From: Candidatus Poribacteria bacterium
GTDB lineage: Bacteria > Poribacteria > WGA-4E > WGA-3G
DNA: 57,780 bases
Reading direction: 5' to 3'
Assembly (NCBI GenBank): GCA_026706025.1
Contig: JAPOZO010000099.1
Location: forward strand, 1 to 57,780
Within the stretch, counting starts at the first letter, position 1. Every line of letters starts with the position of its first letter. This document shows, one piece after another, positions 24,254 through 32,451 of the stretch. Position numbers and translations under genes: made by a program. The notes beneath the pieces are model-generated. The model ran no database searches, was not told where the DNA came from, and saw nothing but the letters and a program-made list of their open reading frames with translations.

Positions 24254-25414
24254 TTAAAAACACTGACGATACAACGCAACGATCTCTTCAGCAGTCGCTT
24301 GCCGTGGATTGTTGGCAGGGCTTCCACTGGCAATGGCATCGGCTGCCATCTGTTCAATCACGTCCTCAAATTTCTCTCTGTCAATTTTATCGATTTCGCC
24401 GAGTCGCGGCATCTGAATATCGGTGACGAGTCGTTCAACGGCAGAAACCGCTGCGTCTGCCTGATGCATCGGGGATAATCCATCAAGTGGTTCACCCATC
24501 GCACGTGCAATATCGGCAAAGCGGTCGGGCACCCCGACGACGCTAAATGCCATCACATCGCGTAACAACACCGAATTCGAGAGTCCATGATGAACGTGGA
24601 AATACGCACCAATTGGACGCGACATGCCGTGGACCAGCGCGACAGAGGAATTGCTGAACGCCATCCCTGCGATAGACGCACCGATCATCATATCCGTGCG
24701 TGCGGGGATATTTTCGCCGTCTGCCCACGCCTGCCGCAGCGACCCCGAAATCATCTCAATCGCCTTCAATGCAAGTGCGTCGGTGATCGGTTGCGCGCGT
24801 TTGGAGATGTATGCCTCTATTGCATGCGTCAACGCGTCAACACCGACTGCTGCCGTCAAGTGCGGTGGTGTTGTCAGAGACAACAGCGGGTCCACAAGTG
24901 CGACGTGTGCAAGTAGACAAGCGCTGCTGAGCATCATCTTCACATTCCGCACAGCATCCGTAATAACGGTAACCTTGGAGACTTCACTTCCAGTGCCGCC
25001 CGTTGTCGGTATCGCAATAAGGGGTGCGCCGGGATTCGGGATTTTATCCACACCCATATAATCAGCAAAATCGCCATCATTGGTTAGTTTCATGGCGATG
25101 CCTTTTCCGCAGTCAATTGCGCTGCCACCGCCGATACTCACAATAATATCACATGCTTCGTCATCGTACTGTTTTAGCCCATCCTGCACGTTCTGTAAAG
25201 TCGGATCGGGTGTGACATCAGAGAAGCAGGTGCTGCTTATGCCAGCAGCGTGTAAATTTTGGGCAATCTGGTCGGCGTATCCGATTTTAGCGATACCCGG
25301 ATCGGTCACGACGAGTGCGTTCGTTGCACCGAGCCGTTTCGCCTGTTCACCGACATTCTCGGACGCGCCTGCGCCTGTAATTATTATGGGTGGGAGTGTT
25401 AGTGTGGTAGCCAA
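24254..25414 (-). CDS. Iron-containing alcohol dehydrogenase
   Basis: A 386-residue group III alcohol dehydrogenase. The NAD(P)-binding part has SIGGGSAIDCGKGIAM and PTTGGTGSEVSKVTVITD. The metal site region has the conserved ALTHAIEAYIS and HGMSRPIGAYFHVHHGLSNSVLL, giving the Asp and three His ligands of the family. Members oxidise alcohols or reduce aldehydes and some act on lactaldehyde, 1,2-diols or hydroxybutyrate; the substrate is not readable here. The start codon is TTG at 25414 with AGGAAA upstream. The length equals the family norm. Confidence 0.9.
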   Translation of the reverse strand: MATTLTLPPIIITGAGASENVGEQAKRLGATNALVVTDPGIAKIGYADQIAQNLHAAGISSTCFSDVTPDPTLQNVQDGLKQYDDEACDIIVSIGGGSAIDCGKGIAMKLTNDGDFADYMGVDKIPNPGAPLIAIPTTGGTGSEVSKVTVITDAVRNVKMMLSSACLLAHVALVDPLLSLTTPPHLTAAVGVDALTHAIEAYISKRAQPITDALALKAIEMISGSLRQAWADGENIPARTDMMIGASIAGMAFSNSSVALVHGMSRPIGAYFHVHHGLSNSVLLRDVMAFSVVGVPDRFADIARAMGEPLDGLSPMHQADAAVSAVERLVTDIQMPRLGEIDKIDREKFEDVIEQMAADAIASGSPANNPRQATAEEIVALYRQCF

Positions 25415-25442
25415 ATTTCAATTTCCTATAAGGATTTACTGT

Positions 25443-25715
25443 TCAACTGGAGGGAGAACGGATTAAGGGCAAATCGCTGATCTGAGTTTGTGCAGAAAGA
25501 CCAGAAGGTAGTTCTTTTTCATGTGCCAAAAATGATTCAATGAGCAAATCAACAGCGTCTTGCAGATTCTTTAAAGTCTCTTTTTGCGTATACCCCCAAC
25601 TCGAAGCTCCTTGATGCTCTAAAGCGGGAATATAGGCTCGCCAGACAGCGTTTTCATCTGGCTCATCGGGCCACTTGTCTTTTTCTAAGACGACTTGAAA
25701 TGAGTATGTTTTCAC
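25443..25715 (-). CDS. HicB-like antitoxin-fold protein (second copy in the module)
   Basis: A 90-residue protein with a GTG start behind a strong GGAGGA. It has the partial RNase H-like HicB fold: a first strand (YSFQVVLEKDKW), an AYIPALEHQGASSWGYT core in which the GCxxxGxT-type turn is changed, and the helix ETLKNLQDAVDLLIESFLAHEKELP. There is no C-terminal DNA-binding helix-turn-helix, only a low-complexity tail. It follows the first HicB gene after ten bases, giving a three-gene HicA-HicB-HicB order. A role as a second antitoxin or a decoy is inferred. Confidence 0.7.
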   Translation of the reverse strand: MKTYSFQVVLEKDKWPDEPDENAVWRAYIPALEHQGASSWGYTQKETLKNLQDAVDLLIESFLAHEKELPSGLSAQTQISDLPLIRSPSS

Positions 25716-25725
25716 CCATTCCTCC

Positions 25726-25971
25726 TTAGTGATTACCTGCCCCGTTCAAAAATTCCTCAATGTTTTTACCGATAGTCGGCGGTGGGAGTGCCTCATTGTC
25801 TCGGTGGAAAATTTCTATCCACTCGTCAACGATCTCACATAACTGCTGGTAAACTTCAATTTCATCAGTGCCGTGGCAACATGGACCAATGATTCCCGGG
25901 CAGTACCCGATAAAGCATTCGTCCTCGTCTGACCACTCAACGATCTTAATGTACTGTGCGCTTTCAGTCAT
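25726..25971 (-). CDS. HicB-family antitoxin
   Basis: An 81-residue HicB-type protein with the strand EYIKIVEW-like opening (YIKIVEWSDEDECFIGYCP), the turn CCHGTDEIEVYQQL and a helix ending EIFHRDNEALPPP. It overlaps the HicA stop codon by four bases (ATGA at 25968-25971), so translation is coupled. In HicAB modules it would bind HicA and keep it from cutting mRNA. The downstream gene is a second protein of the same fold. Confidence 0.8.
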   Translation of the reverse strand: MTESAQYIKIVEWSDEDECFIGYCPGIIGPCCHGTDEIEVYQQLCEIVDEWIEIFHRDNEALPPPTIGKNIEEFLNGAGNH

Positions 25972-26162
25972 CTTTGAGACTCCTCAATTCCTTTTTTTAT
26001 TAATTTTTCTTGAAAAGGCTTGGCATCATCGCCGAGTTTTCCAGAAATCGTAACTCGTGGACCTTTAGGATGCTTGAAATTCCGATGGCTTCCTTTCCCA
26101 CCTGTGTTTACAAAACCGGCTTTTCTCAAATCCGAGATGAGTTGTCGTATTTTTCTGGGCAT
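25968..26162 (-). CDS. hicA: HicA-family mRNA interferase toxin
   Basis: A 64-residue protein with the double-stranded RNA-binding-like HicA fold. It starts with a helix (MPRKIRQLISDLRKAGF) followed by the catalytic strand GGKGSHRNFKHPKGPRVTI, whose His sits in the conserved G-S-H motif. Its C terminus (DDAKPFQEKLIKKG) differs from the standard KGTLRSILKQAG ending, as in one known subgroup. The toxin gene comes first, as usual for hicAB, and overlaps the antitoxin start. Confidence 0.85.
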   Translation of the reverse strand: MPRKIRQLISDLRKAGFVNTGGKGSHRNFKHPKGPRVTISGKLGDDAKPFQEKLIKKGIEESQR

Positions 26163-26291
26163 AGAATATCACAAAAATCGTCGAATGTCCAGTTTGTTCA
26201 AAAACTGTAGCGTCAAATAGGAAATTGCCCATATCTCAGTCAATCGAAAGAAACAGAAAATATCTGTCTCCTATTGTACAGTCTGTGAAAA

Positions 26292-26807
26292 TCAGCGTAC
26301 ATTTGATCTGCAAACCAATTTTTCCCAATTCCTTGCCTCAACGCGGTCTAAGACCCTAATATCATCGCGTTTGGCTATTTCTTGGGCGGGTTTGGAATTC
26401 ATGTATTGAGGGTCTAATATATATCCGACTCGACCTATATCCAATCGATCGGCATCCCAGCATGCTGCGATCGTAACATCATCCGTCGTTCTCTGATCCG
26501 TATGCCATTCACATGCATAGTAAAATTTATCAAAGTCGTCCGAGGGGATATTGATGAGTTCATTTTTGATTTGAACGGCATATTCGGCACCTCTACGTCC
26601 ATGCCCAGGATCAATATCATCGTTCTGGCGCATGCAGTCATGGAATACTGCGAACAACTGAACGATTATCTTATCAGCTCCTGTTTTCTGTGCCACATAA
26701 AGACCATTCCTTTCAACACGTGCCCAATGATCGGGACCGTGTATAGAGGAATGTGCAACAGAGGTGTCTTTTAGCACCCGATACCAAACTGCTTCTAAAT
26801 TTACCAT
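26292..26807 (-). CDS. HD-domain phosphohydrolase-like protein
   Basis: A 171-residue protein started at the ATG at 26807, which has GAGGTG just upstream (a GTG at 26813 lies within that site). It shows the HD pattern: His in IHGPDHWARV, the paired His-Asp in AVFHDCMRQ, and a later Asp in CWDADRLDIGRV. The family hydrolyses phosphate monoesters or diesters of nucleotides or related metabolites with divalent metals; the substrate cannot be predicted. It stands between the HicAB module and purH, with no obvious partner. Confidence 0.75.
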   Translation of the reverse strand: MVNLEAVWYRVLKDTSVAHSSIHGPDHWARVERNGLYVAQKTGADKIIVQLFAVFHDCMRQNDDIDPGHGRRGAEYAVQIKNELINIPSDDFDKFYYACEWHTDQRTTDDVTIAACWDADRLDIGRVGYILDPQYMNSKPAQEIAKRDDIRVLDRVEARNWEKLVCRSNVR

Positions 26808-26885
26808 ATTCACCTCAAGTTAGGCATCCATATTCACACAAAGTTCTCTTGTTGATCCTAATACCCTAACTGTTAGACATTGGTC

Positions 26886-28487
26886 TTAATGCCGGAAATG
26901 TCGGATGCTTGTTAGAACCATCGCCATGCCGTAAGCGTCAGCAGTCTCAATCACAGGCTCGTCGTTGACGGAACCACCGGGTTGGATAATCGCACTGATG
27001 CCCGCCTCACCGGCAATTTCGACACCATCTGGAAATGGGAAGTAGGCATCCGAGGCTAACACGGCACCTTTTGCTTTTTCGCCTGCTTTCCGAATAGCGA
27101 TGATGGCGGCATCCACGCGGCTCATCTGCCCCGCACCGATACCGACGCTCTGCGTGTCGTTTGCCAACAAAATGCAGTTGGATTTGACATGTTTGCAGGC
27201 TTTCCAGGCGAACAGTAGAGAGTTTATCTCCTCGTCTGTAGGCGGACGTTTGGTGGCAACCTGTAGTGCTGCTGCTTCCATGTCGTGAACATCCGGGTCT
27301 TGGACGAGTATACCGCCGGTAATGTTGCGAATCTGCAAAACAGGGTCGGAGGTTGACAACGACCCAACTTCAAGGATAGGACGGCGTTTGACACGTGACA
27401 ACGCACGCAATGCCTTCTCGGTATAACTCGGTGCGATAATTGCATCAATTTTCACGCCTGCTTGTGCAGCTTCGCGGATCGTGTTCGCTGTCTGGATTGT
27501 CACTTTGCGGTTTAACCCGACAATCGAACCGAAGGCAGAGGTCCGATCACATTCCAATGCATTTGTGAAGGCTTCTTGTAAATTGCCAGCCGTCGCGAGT
27601 CCACACGGATTGTTATGTTTGATGATGGCACACGCGGGCGTTGCAAAGTCCTTGACAATTTCCAAAGCGGCGTCTAAATCAAGGAGATTATTGAAGGAGA
27701 GCGGTTGCCCACTGAGTTGACTCGCCCATGCAGCGGACGGTCCTGGTGTGGTTTCAGTTCTGTAGAAAGCGGCGCGCTGATGTGGGTTTTCGCCATAACG
27801 GAGTGTACGTTCCTTCTTGAAATGGAGGGTTAGGTTATCCGCGAATGCGTCTGTTTCGGAATCCTCTGCTTTATTAACCCCCGTTATCAGAGGGGAATCA
27901 TTATTGGTAAGATAGGCAGCAATTGCAGTGTCGTAGTGAGCGGTATGTGCAAACGCTGCTTTTGCCAATTCAAATCGCCGTGCTTCCGAGAGGCAGCCGT
28001 CATTGGCATCTAAGTCGGCAATAATTTGTGGGTATTGGCTCGGATCCGTGAGGGCAGCGACGTGTCGATAATTTTTTGCCGCCGCACGAATCATCGTCGG
28101 ACCGCCGATGTCAATATTCTCAATCGCTTCGGGAAGTGTTACATCTGGCTTGGCGACAGTTGCTTCAAACGGATATAGGTTGCATATCACTATGTCAATG
28201 GAACCGATATCGTGTGCTTCCGCTTGTGCGTTGTGTTCGGCATTATCTCGTTCAGCGAGGAGGCCGCCATGGATTTTGGGATGGAGGGTTTTGACCCGAC
28301 CATCCATCATTTCAGGAAAGCCGGTGTAATCGGAAACATCAACGATGTCAATCCCTGCGTCCCGAAGGTGTTGTGCCGTGCCGCCGGTGGAGAGGATTTC
28401 CACACCATGTTGTGCAAGGGCAGTTGCTATTTCTAAAAGGTTCGTTTTGTCGTAGACGCTGATCAAAGCGCGCGCTATCTTTTTCAT
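26886..28487 (-). CDS. purH: Bifunctional AICAR formyltransferase/IMP cyclohydrolase
   Basis: A 533-residue enzyme of the last two steps of de novo IMP synthesis. The N-terminal MGS-like cyclohydrolase domain (residues 1-195) has [30 protein letters not shown] and [15 protein letters not shown]. The transformylase domain follows with [11 protein letters not shown], the catalytic [25 protein letters not shown] and the C-terminal [15 protein letters not shown]. The length and motifs are complete. GAGGAAAT precedes the ATG. The RelE module downstream is separated by 45 bases; there is no recognisable purine riboswitch in the short upstream gap of 42 bases downstream of its neighbour. Confidence 0.97.
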   Translation of the reverse strand: MKKIARALISVYDKTNLLEIATALAQHGVEILSTGGTAQHLRDAGIDIVDVSDYTGFPEMMDGRVKTLHPKIHGGLLAERDNAEHNAQAEAHDIGSIDIVICNLYPFEATVAKPDVTLPEAIENIDIGGPTMIRAAAKNYRHVAALTDPSQYPQIIADLDANDGCLSEARRFELAKAAFAHTAHYDTAIAAYLTNNDSPLITGVNKAEDSETDAFADNLTLHFKKERTLRYGENPHQRAAFYRTETTPGPSAAWASQLSGQPLSFNNLLDLDAALEIVKDFATPACAIIKHNNPCGLATAGNLQEAFTNALECDRTSAFGSIVGLNRKVTIQTANTIREAAQAGVKIDAIIAPSYTEKALRALSRVKRRPILEVGSLSTSDPVLQIRNITGGILVQDPDVHDMEAAALQVATKRPPTDEEINSLLFAWKACKHVKSNCILLANDTQSVGIGAGQMSRVDAAIIAIRKAGEKAKGAVLASDAYFPFPDGVEIAGEAGISAIIQPGGSVNDEPVIETADAYGMAMVLTSIRHFRH

Positions 28488-28529
28488 ATTTCCTCATGTT
28501 TTTTTGACGACGGACGGGAACGGTTATAT

Positions 28530-28784
28530 TTAATAGACCCTGCTCCGGTGTCCGACTTCATGGACAGTCAACACTCTTGTCTGCCTATCAAAAGTATAGA
28601 GAGCACGGTAGTCGTTTATTTTCAAAGTAAATTTTCCTTTGTGTTCACCCTTCAGTGCTTTATGCTGCCGATTGTCGCAATTCTCACAGAGCCATCTTAA
28701 TTTATTGCGGATCCGCTGGGCCACCGCTGGATCTAAACGCTGTATATCTGTTCGGGCACGTCGTGAGTGCCGCAATGTATACAC
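28530..28784 (-). CDS. RelE/ParE-superfamily toxin
   Basis: An 84-residue toxin starting at GTG, with AAGGAG located inside the last codons of the antitoxin gene two bases upstream. The RelE fold is clear: YTLRHSRRARTDIQRLDPAV, a basic helical hairpin (IRNKLRWLCENC), HKALKGEHKGKFTLKINDYRAL and the last strand LTVHEVGHRSRVY. RelE members cut mRNA on the ribosome; ParE members poison gyrase. The C-terminal GHRSRVY matches RelE-type toxins better. Confidence 0.85.
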   Translation of the reverse strand: MYTLRHSRRARTDIQRLDPAVAQRIRNKLRWLCENCDNRQHKALKGEHKGKFTLKINDYRALYTFDRQTRVLTVHEVGHRSRVY

Positions 28785-28786
28785 AA

Positions 28787-29473
28787 CTATTCTCCTTCTA
28801 ACTTCTCGAAAACTTCTTCAAGCGAATATGTCTTACCACCTGCCTCAATATCCGCTATGCTTTGTTCAAGCCTTTCGATGACCTCTGGTCGTAATTCCAA
28901 TCCCTCATCAGGGTCATAATGATACGCTTCCAATGCAAGTTCCAAGAGTTCGTAGGCGACGAAAAATTCTCGAAACGCAACATCTAATTCGGCAAGTGGG
29001 GCGTTTCGCTCCAGCAATGCGAGGAAACGTTCCTGCACCGGGAAAAACTCCAAACTCACGAGCATGCGTAACAGTTTTCGATATTCGTCTGTTGGCAGCT
29101 CCAAGATTTTCTGCTCTGGCATCGGATCGCTGTGCATGTAAGCACCAGCGCGTCTGGACATCCGCTCTTCCAGGGTCGTCTTCCGATTGGCAAGAATATA
29201 TTCACGTTGCCGTTTTAACTTTTTCGATAGTGATGTGTGCGGCGGCAGCCCCTCTAATGGGTCCTCCTCATACGTTTCAAGAAAGAACGCAAGACTTTCA
29301 TAACCACAATAGAATTCACGGAACTCTGTCTCAAGTTCCCGTCTGTTCTCAGCGGAAGGGGGTTCGTTAAGCAACACTATGAGCCGCTCGCGCGCCGCGA
29401 AAATCTGATCGTTCACGAGGATATTTAGCAGCTCAAGGGCTTCAATAGGATCTATCTCCATGATGTTTTTCAT
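28787..29473 (-). CDS. Internally duplicated antitoxin-like protein paired with RelE
   Basis: A 228-residue acidic protein starting at ATG with GGAG seven bases before it. It contains two versions of one helical unit of about 95 residues. Unit 1 (from about 10) has LNILVNDQIFAARERLIVLL, then FREFYCGYESLAFFLETYEEDP. Unit 2 (from about 130) has LRMLVSLEFFPVQERFLALL, then FREFFVAYELLELALEAYHYDP. The C terminus (IADIEAGGKTYSLEEVFEKL) is the toxin-binding tail typical of RelB/Phd-type antitoxins, and the gene ends two bases before relE. Ordinary antitoxins of this class are about 70-90 residues, so this is a much enlarged form with no recognisable DNA-binding domain at the N terminus. Confidence 0.7.
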   Translation of the reverse strand: MKNIMEIDPIEALELLNILVNDQIFAARERLIVLLNEPPSAENRRELETEFREFYCGYESLAFFLETYEEDPLEGLPPHTSLSKKLKRQREYILANRKTTLEERMSRRAGAYMHSDPMPEQKILELPTDEYRKLLRMLVSLEFFPVQERFLALLERNAPLAELDVAFREFFVAYELLELALEAYHYDPDEGLELRPEVIERLEQSIADIEAGGKTYSLEEVFEKLEGE

Positions 29474-29488
29474 CTTTTTTCTCCATAG

Positions 29489-30763
29489 TCAGACTATATA
29501 TCGTGGGAATCCGAACCCGTCGTTTGCGACGTGACTTCGTGCGGGAATCTGTGCGCGGTTGGGTATAATCAAGTCCATTTCCGATGTGTTTTCAATGACG
29601 GTACCATCTCCAATGCGTACCTCATCCCCTATATAAATTCGTCCAGGGCTTTCCGACGCGCCCCGAATAGTACCAATAACAACCGATGAACCGATACGGC
29701 ATCGCTGCGCAATTTCAACGAACCCGTAGATTTCGGTGTTGGTGCCTATGGTACAATAGTCGTCGATTTGAACGGGGCCGAGAAGACTGGTGTCGGTGCC
29801 GACTTCAACAAAGTCGCCGATGACCGGATGCCGTTGCTTGACTTTGACGCTCAATCCACCAAATGTACTCGGATAGATAACGCATCCAGAACCGATAATT
29901 CCTGTTTGTCCGGTGGTTACGCCGCGATGCGGATGCTCAAGGAAATTAGCGTCACCGATCTGTGTTTCTGGGTGTAAATCGGCTTGATAGTAACGTCCGG
30001 CGAGTTCGGAAATAGCACGCGGCAACAGAGGGACAGGGACTCTTTGGATGTCTGGACTCTCCTCGGGGGCTTCACTGCACGTCAAAGCGTGTGCGACGTC
30101 GTGGTAAAAGAGCACACGCCACCCTGGGTACGTACTCCCTACCAATTGGAGTTGATAGTCCAAAACGGCGGCAAGATTCAGCGTGCCGAGAAAGTCTTGA
30201 TACGGTTCAAAGGTTCGCTCCTGAATTGCGGTGTCAACTTGGGATCGAAAATCAATGGCTGCGAGTTTTTCTCGTGAAATACCGGTGTGAAGAAGATACG
30301 CATCCCAAACAGCAGGGTCTTTGAGAGAGGCGAATCGATTCCAGAGTGCTCGACTTTTAAACCGCGGTAGTTCCGAGAGCAGCGAAAAAGCAGTTTCAAG
30401 CGCAGTATCAAGTGGTGTTTCGTCTTTGACAGCCAAAAAAGATTGTGCGACCATTGCATAGAGTTGGTCCGCCACCTCTTCGATTGCCGCGGCAAGTTCG
30501 CGTTTCTGATGCGCGAGATGCGGCGCATTGTGTGACCCTGGCGCGACACATTCAAGCAAATTGCCGAGTACCGTTTCAAGGATATCCCGATTGACAAACC
30601 CGCGCCCGGAACGTTGTGCTAATCCCTCGCGGCTCATACTATCAATACGTAAAAAATCCAATTCCGACTTACTATAAATGGGACGGAGCCGTTCTAACGT
30701 CTGGGTTAGTAGTGGCTTTTTTCGCTGCTCATACGAGGCATCAAAAAGTGTCGTCTCAGACAT
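29489..30763 (-). CDS. Serine O-acetyltransferase-like hexapeptide-repeat protein
   Basis: A 424-residue protein started at the ATG at 30763; the longer frame would translate a dispersed leader repeat. The N-terminal 170 residues are helical. The region from about 200 resembles CysE: LVGSTYPGWRVLFYHDVAHAL, VPLLPRAISELAGRY, then DLHPETQIGDANFLEHPHRGV and a left-handed beta-helix of hexapeptide units (TGIIGSGCVIYPS, VEVGTDTSLLG, CTIGTNTEIYG). CysE acetylates serine as the first step of cysteine synthesis, but this protein is longer than CysE and has a second hexapeptide block, so another acyltransferase substrate is possible. It lies between an aminotransferase gene and the RelE module. Confidence 0.7.
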   Translation of the reverse strand: MSETTLFDASYEQRKKPLLTQTLERLRPIYSKSELDFLRIDSMSREGLAQRSGRGFVNRDILETVLGNLLECVAPGSHNAPHLAHQKRELAAAIEEVADQLYAMVAQSFLAVKDETPLDTALETAFSLLSELPRFKSRALWNRFASLKDPAVWDAYLLHTGISREKLAAIDFRSQVDTAIQERTFEPYQDFLGTLNLAAVLDYQLQLVGSTYPGWRVLFYHDVAHALTCSEAPEESPDIQRVPVPLLPRAISELAGRYYQADLHPETQIGDANFLEHPHRGVTTGQTGIIGSGCVIYPSTFGGLSVKVKQRHPVIGDFVEVGTDTSLLGPVQIDDYCTIGTNTEIYGFVEIAQRCRIGSSVVIGTIRGASESPGRIYIGDEVRIGDGTVIENTSEMDLIIPNRAQIPARSHVANDGFGFPRYIV

Positions 30764-30845
30764 ACTTTTAACTTTCCTTGCGGTTCGGTGAGGTGAGTCG
30801 GTACTTTGAAGTTTCATTCCGTAGACCCGTCCTCCATTACATTAC
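30761..30845 (-). repeat. Leader repeat (family A), copy 2, at the start of the CysE-like gene
   Basis: Read on the minus strand this ends at the ATG and contains GGAGGACGGGTCTACGG, then CACCGAACCGCAAGGAAAG, matching 16871-16975 along about 90 bases. It provides the ribosome site AAGGA. The two downstream genes are unrelated. Confidence 0.7.
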
Positions 30846-30854
30846 GGACTACGT

Positions 30855-30916
30855 TTTTGTTTTTTTATCGGAAACCCGATTTTGACATCGGAAAAATCGG
30901 AGCAGAAACCTAATAT
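30855..30916 (-). repeat. Family B hairpin repeat overlapping the aminotransferase stop codon
   Basis: On the minus strand: TATTAGGTTTCTGCT, stem CCGATTTT, loop TCCGATGTC, stem AAAATCGG, then GTTTCC. It matches the repeat at 56450-56500 with the same 9-base loop and one compensated stem pair. It starts within the last codons (Tyr, stop) of the aminotransferase gene and runs into the intergenic region. Confidence 0.75.
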
Positions 30917-32052
30917 TTAAGAACACGAAAAACCTCTTGTGCAGCGGTAACTCCGGCACCGAGCGGAATATCACAACCGATTTCCACTAATCCGCGCTCA
31001 AACGCAGAAATAGCGACGATAACGTCGTTTTCATTCATCCAACCGAGGTGTGCAATTCGGACGATTTTTCCACTTAACTGGCTCTGACCACCAGCATAGG
31101 TGATACCGTATTCCCCGAGCATCAGATTGATGAAAGCCTTCCCATCAACTGCTTCTGGTAACCGGATTGATGTTACAGTATTCGCTGGCGATACCGCAAA
31201 CAGGGAAAGCCCTAACGCCTTAACTGCACTTCGGGTCGCAGCAGCTAAGCGGCTGTGACGCGCAATCGTCCTACGGATACCCTCTTCACAGATGCGATTT
31301 AGCGCACATTGCAGTGCCGTCAGCAGTGTCACTGCCGGTGTATAGGGGACAGAACCCTGTAAGCCGGTCTCATAAGCCTTACGGAAGTCAAAATAATATT
31401 TCGGGAGGTCAGAACGTTCAACTGCCTCCCAGGCACGCTGATTGAGTGCTACGATCGATAGCCCGGGTGGGGTCATTAACCCTTTTTGCGCACAAGAAAC
31501 AACGACATCCACACCCCAATTGTCCATCTGTAAATCGTCAGCACCGAGTCCGCTGACAGCATCAACAATCAAGAGTGTTGGGCGCACTCGGGTCAGGCGT
31601 GCGAGTGCCTCAATGTCGTGTAGAACACCCGTCGAGGTCTCACAAAGTGTTGCGTAAACCGCTTTTACATCAGGATGTTCAACTAAAAGCGTTTCTACTG
31701 CCTGCGGGTCAACAGAATTTCCATACGTTACGTCAATCGGTATAATTTCAACCCCGAAGGCGGTGCAGATGTCGCCCCAGCGTTCCCCGAATTTACCACT
31801 CCGGATCACAATCACTTTGTCTCCACGAGACAGTAGATTCGCAACTGCACCTTCCATACCACCGGTACCAGATGATGTTAAGAAGAGGACATCGTTCTCG
31901 GTTTGGAAAACATGTTTGAGTTTTTCGAGAACGTCTTTAATTAATGCGACAGTATCTTCGCTGCGGTGGTAATCAATCGGTTGCGCCATCGCCAACAATG
32001 CTTCGGGCGGAATCGGCGTGGGGCCGGGGGTAAAAAGCCATTTCTTTTTCAT
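30910..32052 (-). CDS. Class V pyridoxal-phosphate aminotransferase (alanine/serine-glyoxylate type)
   Basis: A 380-residue PLP enzyme. It opens with WLFTPGPTPIPPEALLAM, the standard start of the alanine-glyoxylate/serine-pyruvate aminotransferase group. The phosphate-binding LTSSGTGGMEGAV, the Asp of LLIVDAVSGLGA and the Schiff-base Lys in VSCAQKGLMTPPG are all present. It would transfer an amino group between alanine or serine and glyoxylate or pyruvate, or act in phosphonate or purine catabolism. The stop codon falls in a family B repeat. The gene is the third in a minus-strand run after the Gfo/Idh gene and a small unknown gene. Confidence 0.88.
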   Translation of the reverse strand: MKKKWLFTPGPTPIPPEALLAMAQPIDYHRSEDTVALIKDVLEKLKHVFQTENDVLFLTSSGTGGMEGAVANLLSRGDKVIVIRSGKFGERWGDICTAFGVEIIPIDVTYGNSVDPQAVETLLVEHPDVKAVYATLCETSTGVLHDIEALARLTRVRPTLLIVDAVSGLGADDLQMDNWGVDVVVSCAQKGLMTPPGLSIVALNQRAWEAVERSDLPKYYFDFRKAYETGLQGSVPYTPAVTLLTALQCALNRICEEGIRRTIARHSRLAAATRSAVKALGLSLFAVSPANTVTSIRLPEAVDGKAFINLMLGEYGITYAGGQSQLSGKIVRIAHLGWMNENDVIVAISAFERGLVEIGCDIPLGAGVTAAQEVFRVLKY

Positions 32053-32211
32053 ATTTTTTAACAGCTATCATGCTTCGCAGTGAGAACAGTGCGATTTTTT
32101 CTACGAAAAATCTTTCAGTTATCAGCAGTGTCCAGTCACCAGATGTGTCCTTTCTGGCAACTGGACACTGGATACTGGCAACTTCTTTACCGATAACTGA
32201 AAACTATTAAA

Positions 32212-32427
32212 TCAAGCGGTGCTGACAGCCACGACCGTTTTGCCCTCAACGTTAACCATAACCCATTCCTGGTCAAGGAGCTCACACAATTCTATAATAG
32301 CGGCGCGTTGTGCTGTGCTATCCATCGGTACTTCGATGGTAAGCGTAGCGAATTCCTCACGCTGCATCGCGCCCTCTTTGTCGAATTTCATGGGTGTAAT
32401 CTGAATCTTTCTTAATCTTGCATCCAT
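32212..32427 (-). CDS. Small protein of unknown function
   Basis: A 71-residue protein with AGGAAAA before its ATG. It is 24 bases after the Gfo/Idh gene, so cotranscription is likely. It has charged N-terminal residues, an amphipathic helix (AQRAAIIELCELLDQEW) and a short strand-rich end (VMVNVEGKTVVAVST). I recognise no family. The 159-base gap after it, before the aminotransferase gene, contains short repeated phrases such as CAGTTATCAGCAGT and CTGGACACTGGA that look like degenerate repeat sequence. Confidence 0.5.
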   Translation of the reverse strand: MDARLRKIQITPMKFDKEGAMQREEFATLTIEVPMDSTAQRAAIIELCELLDQEWVMVNVEGKTVVAVSTA

Positions 32428-32451
32428 AATTTTTCCTTTCTTGATTTTTAA

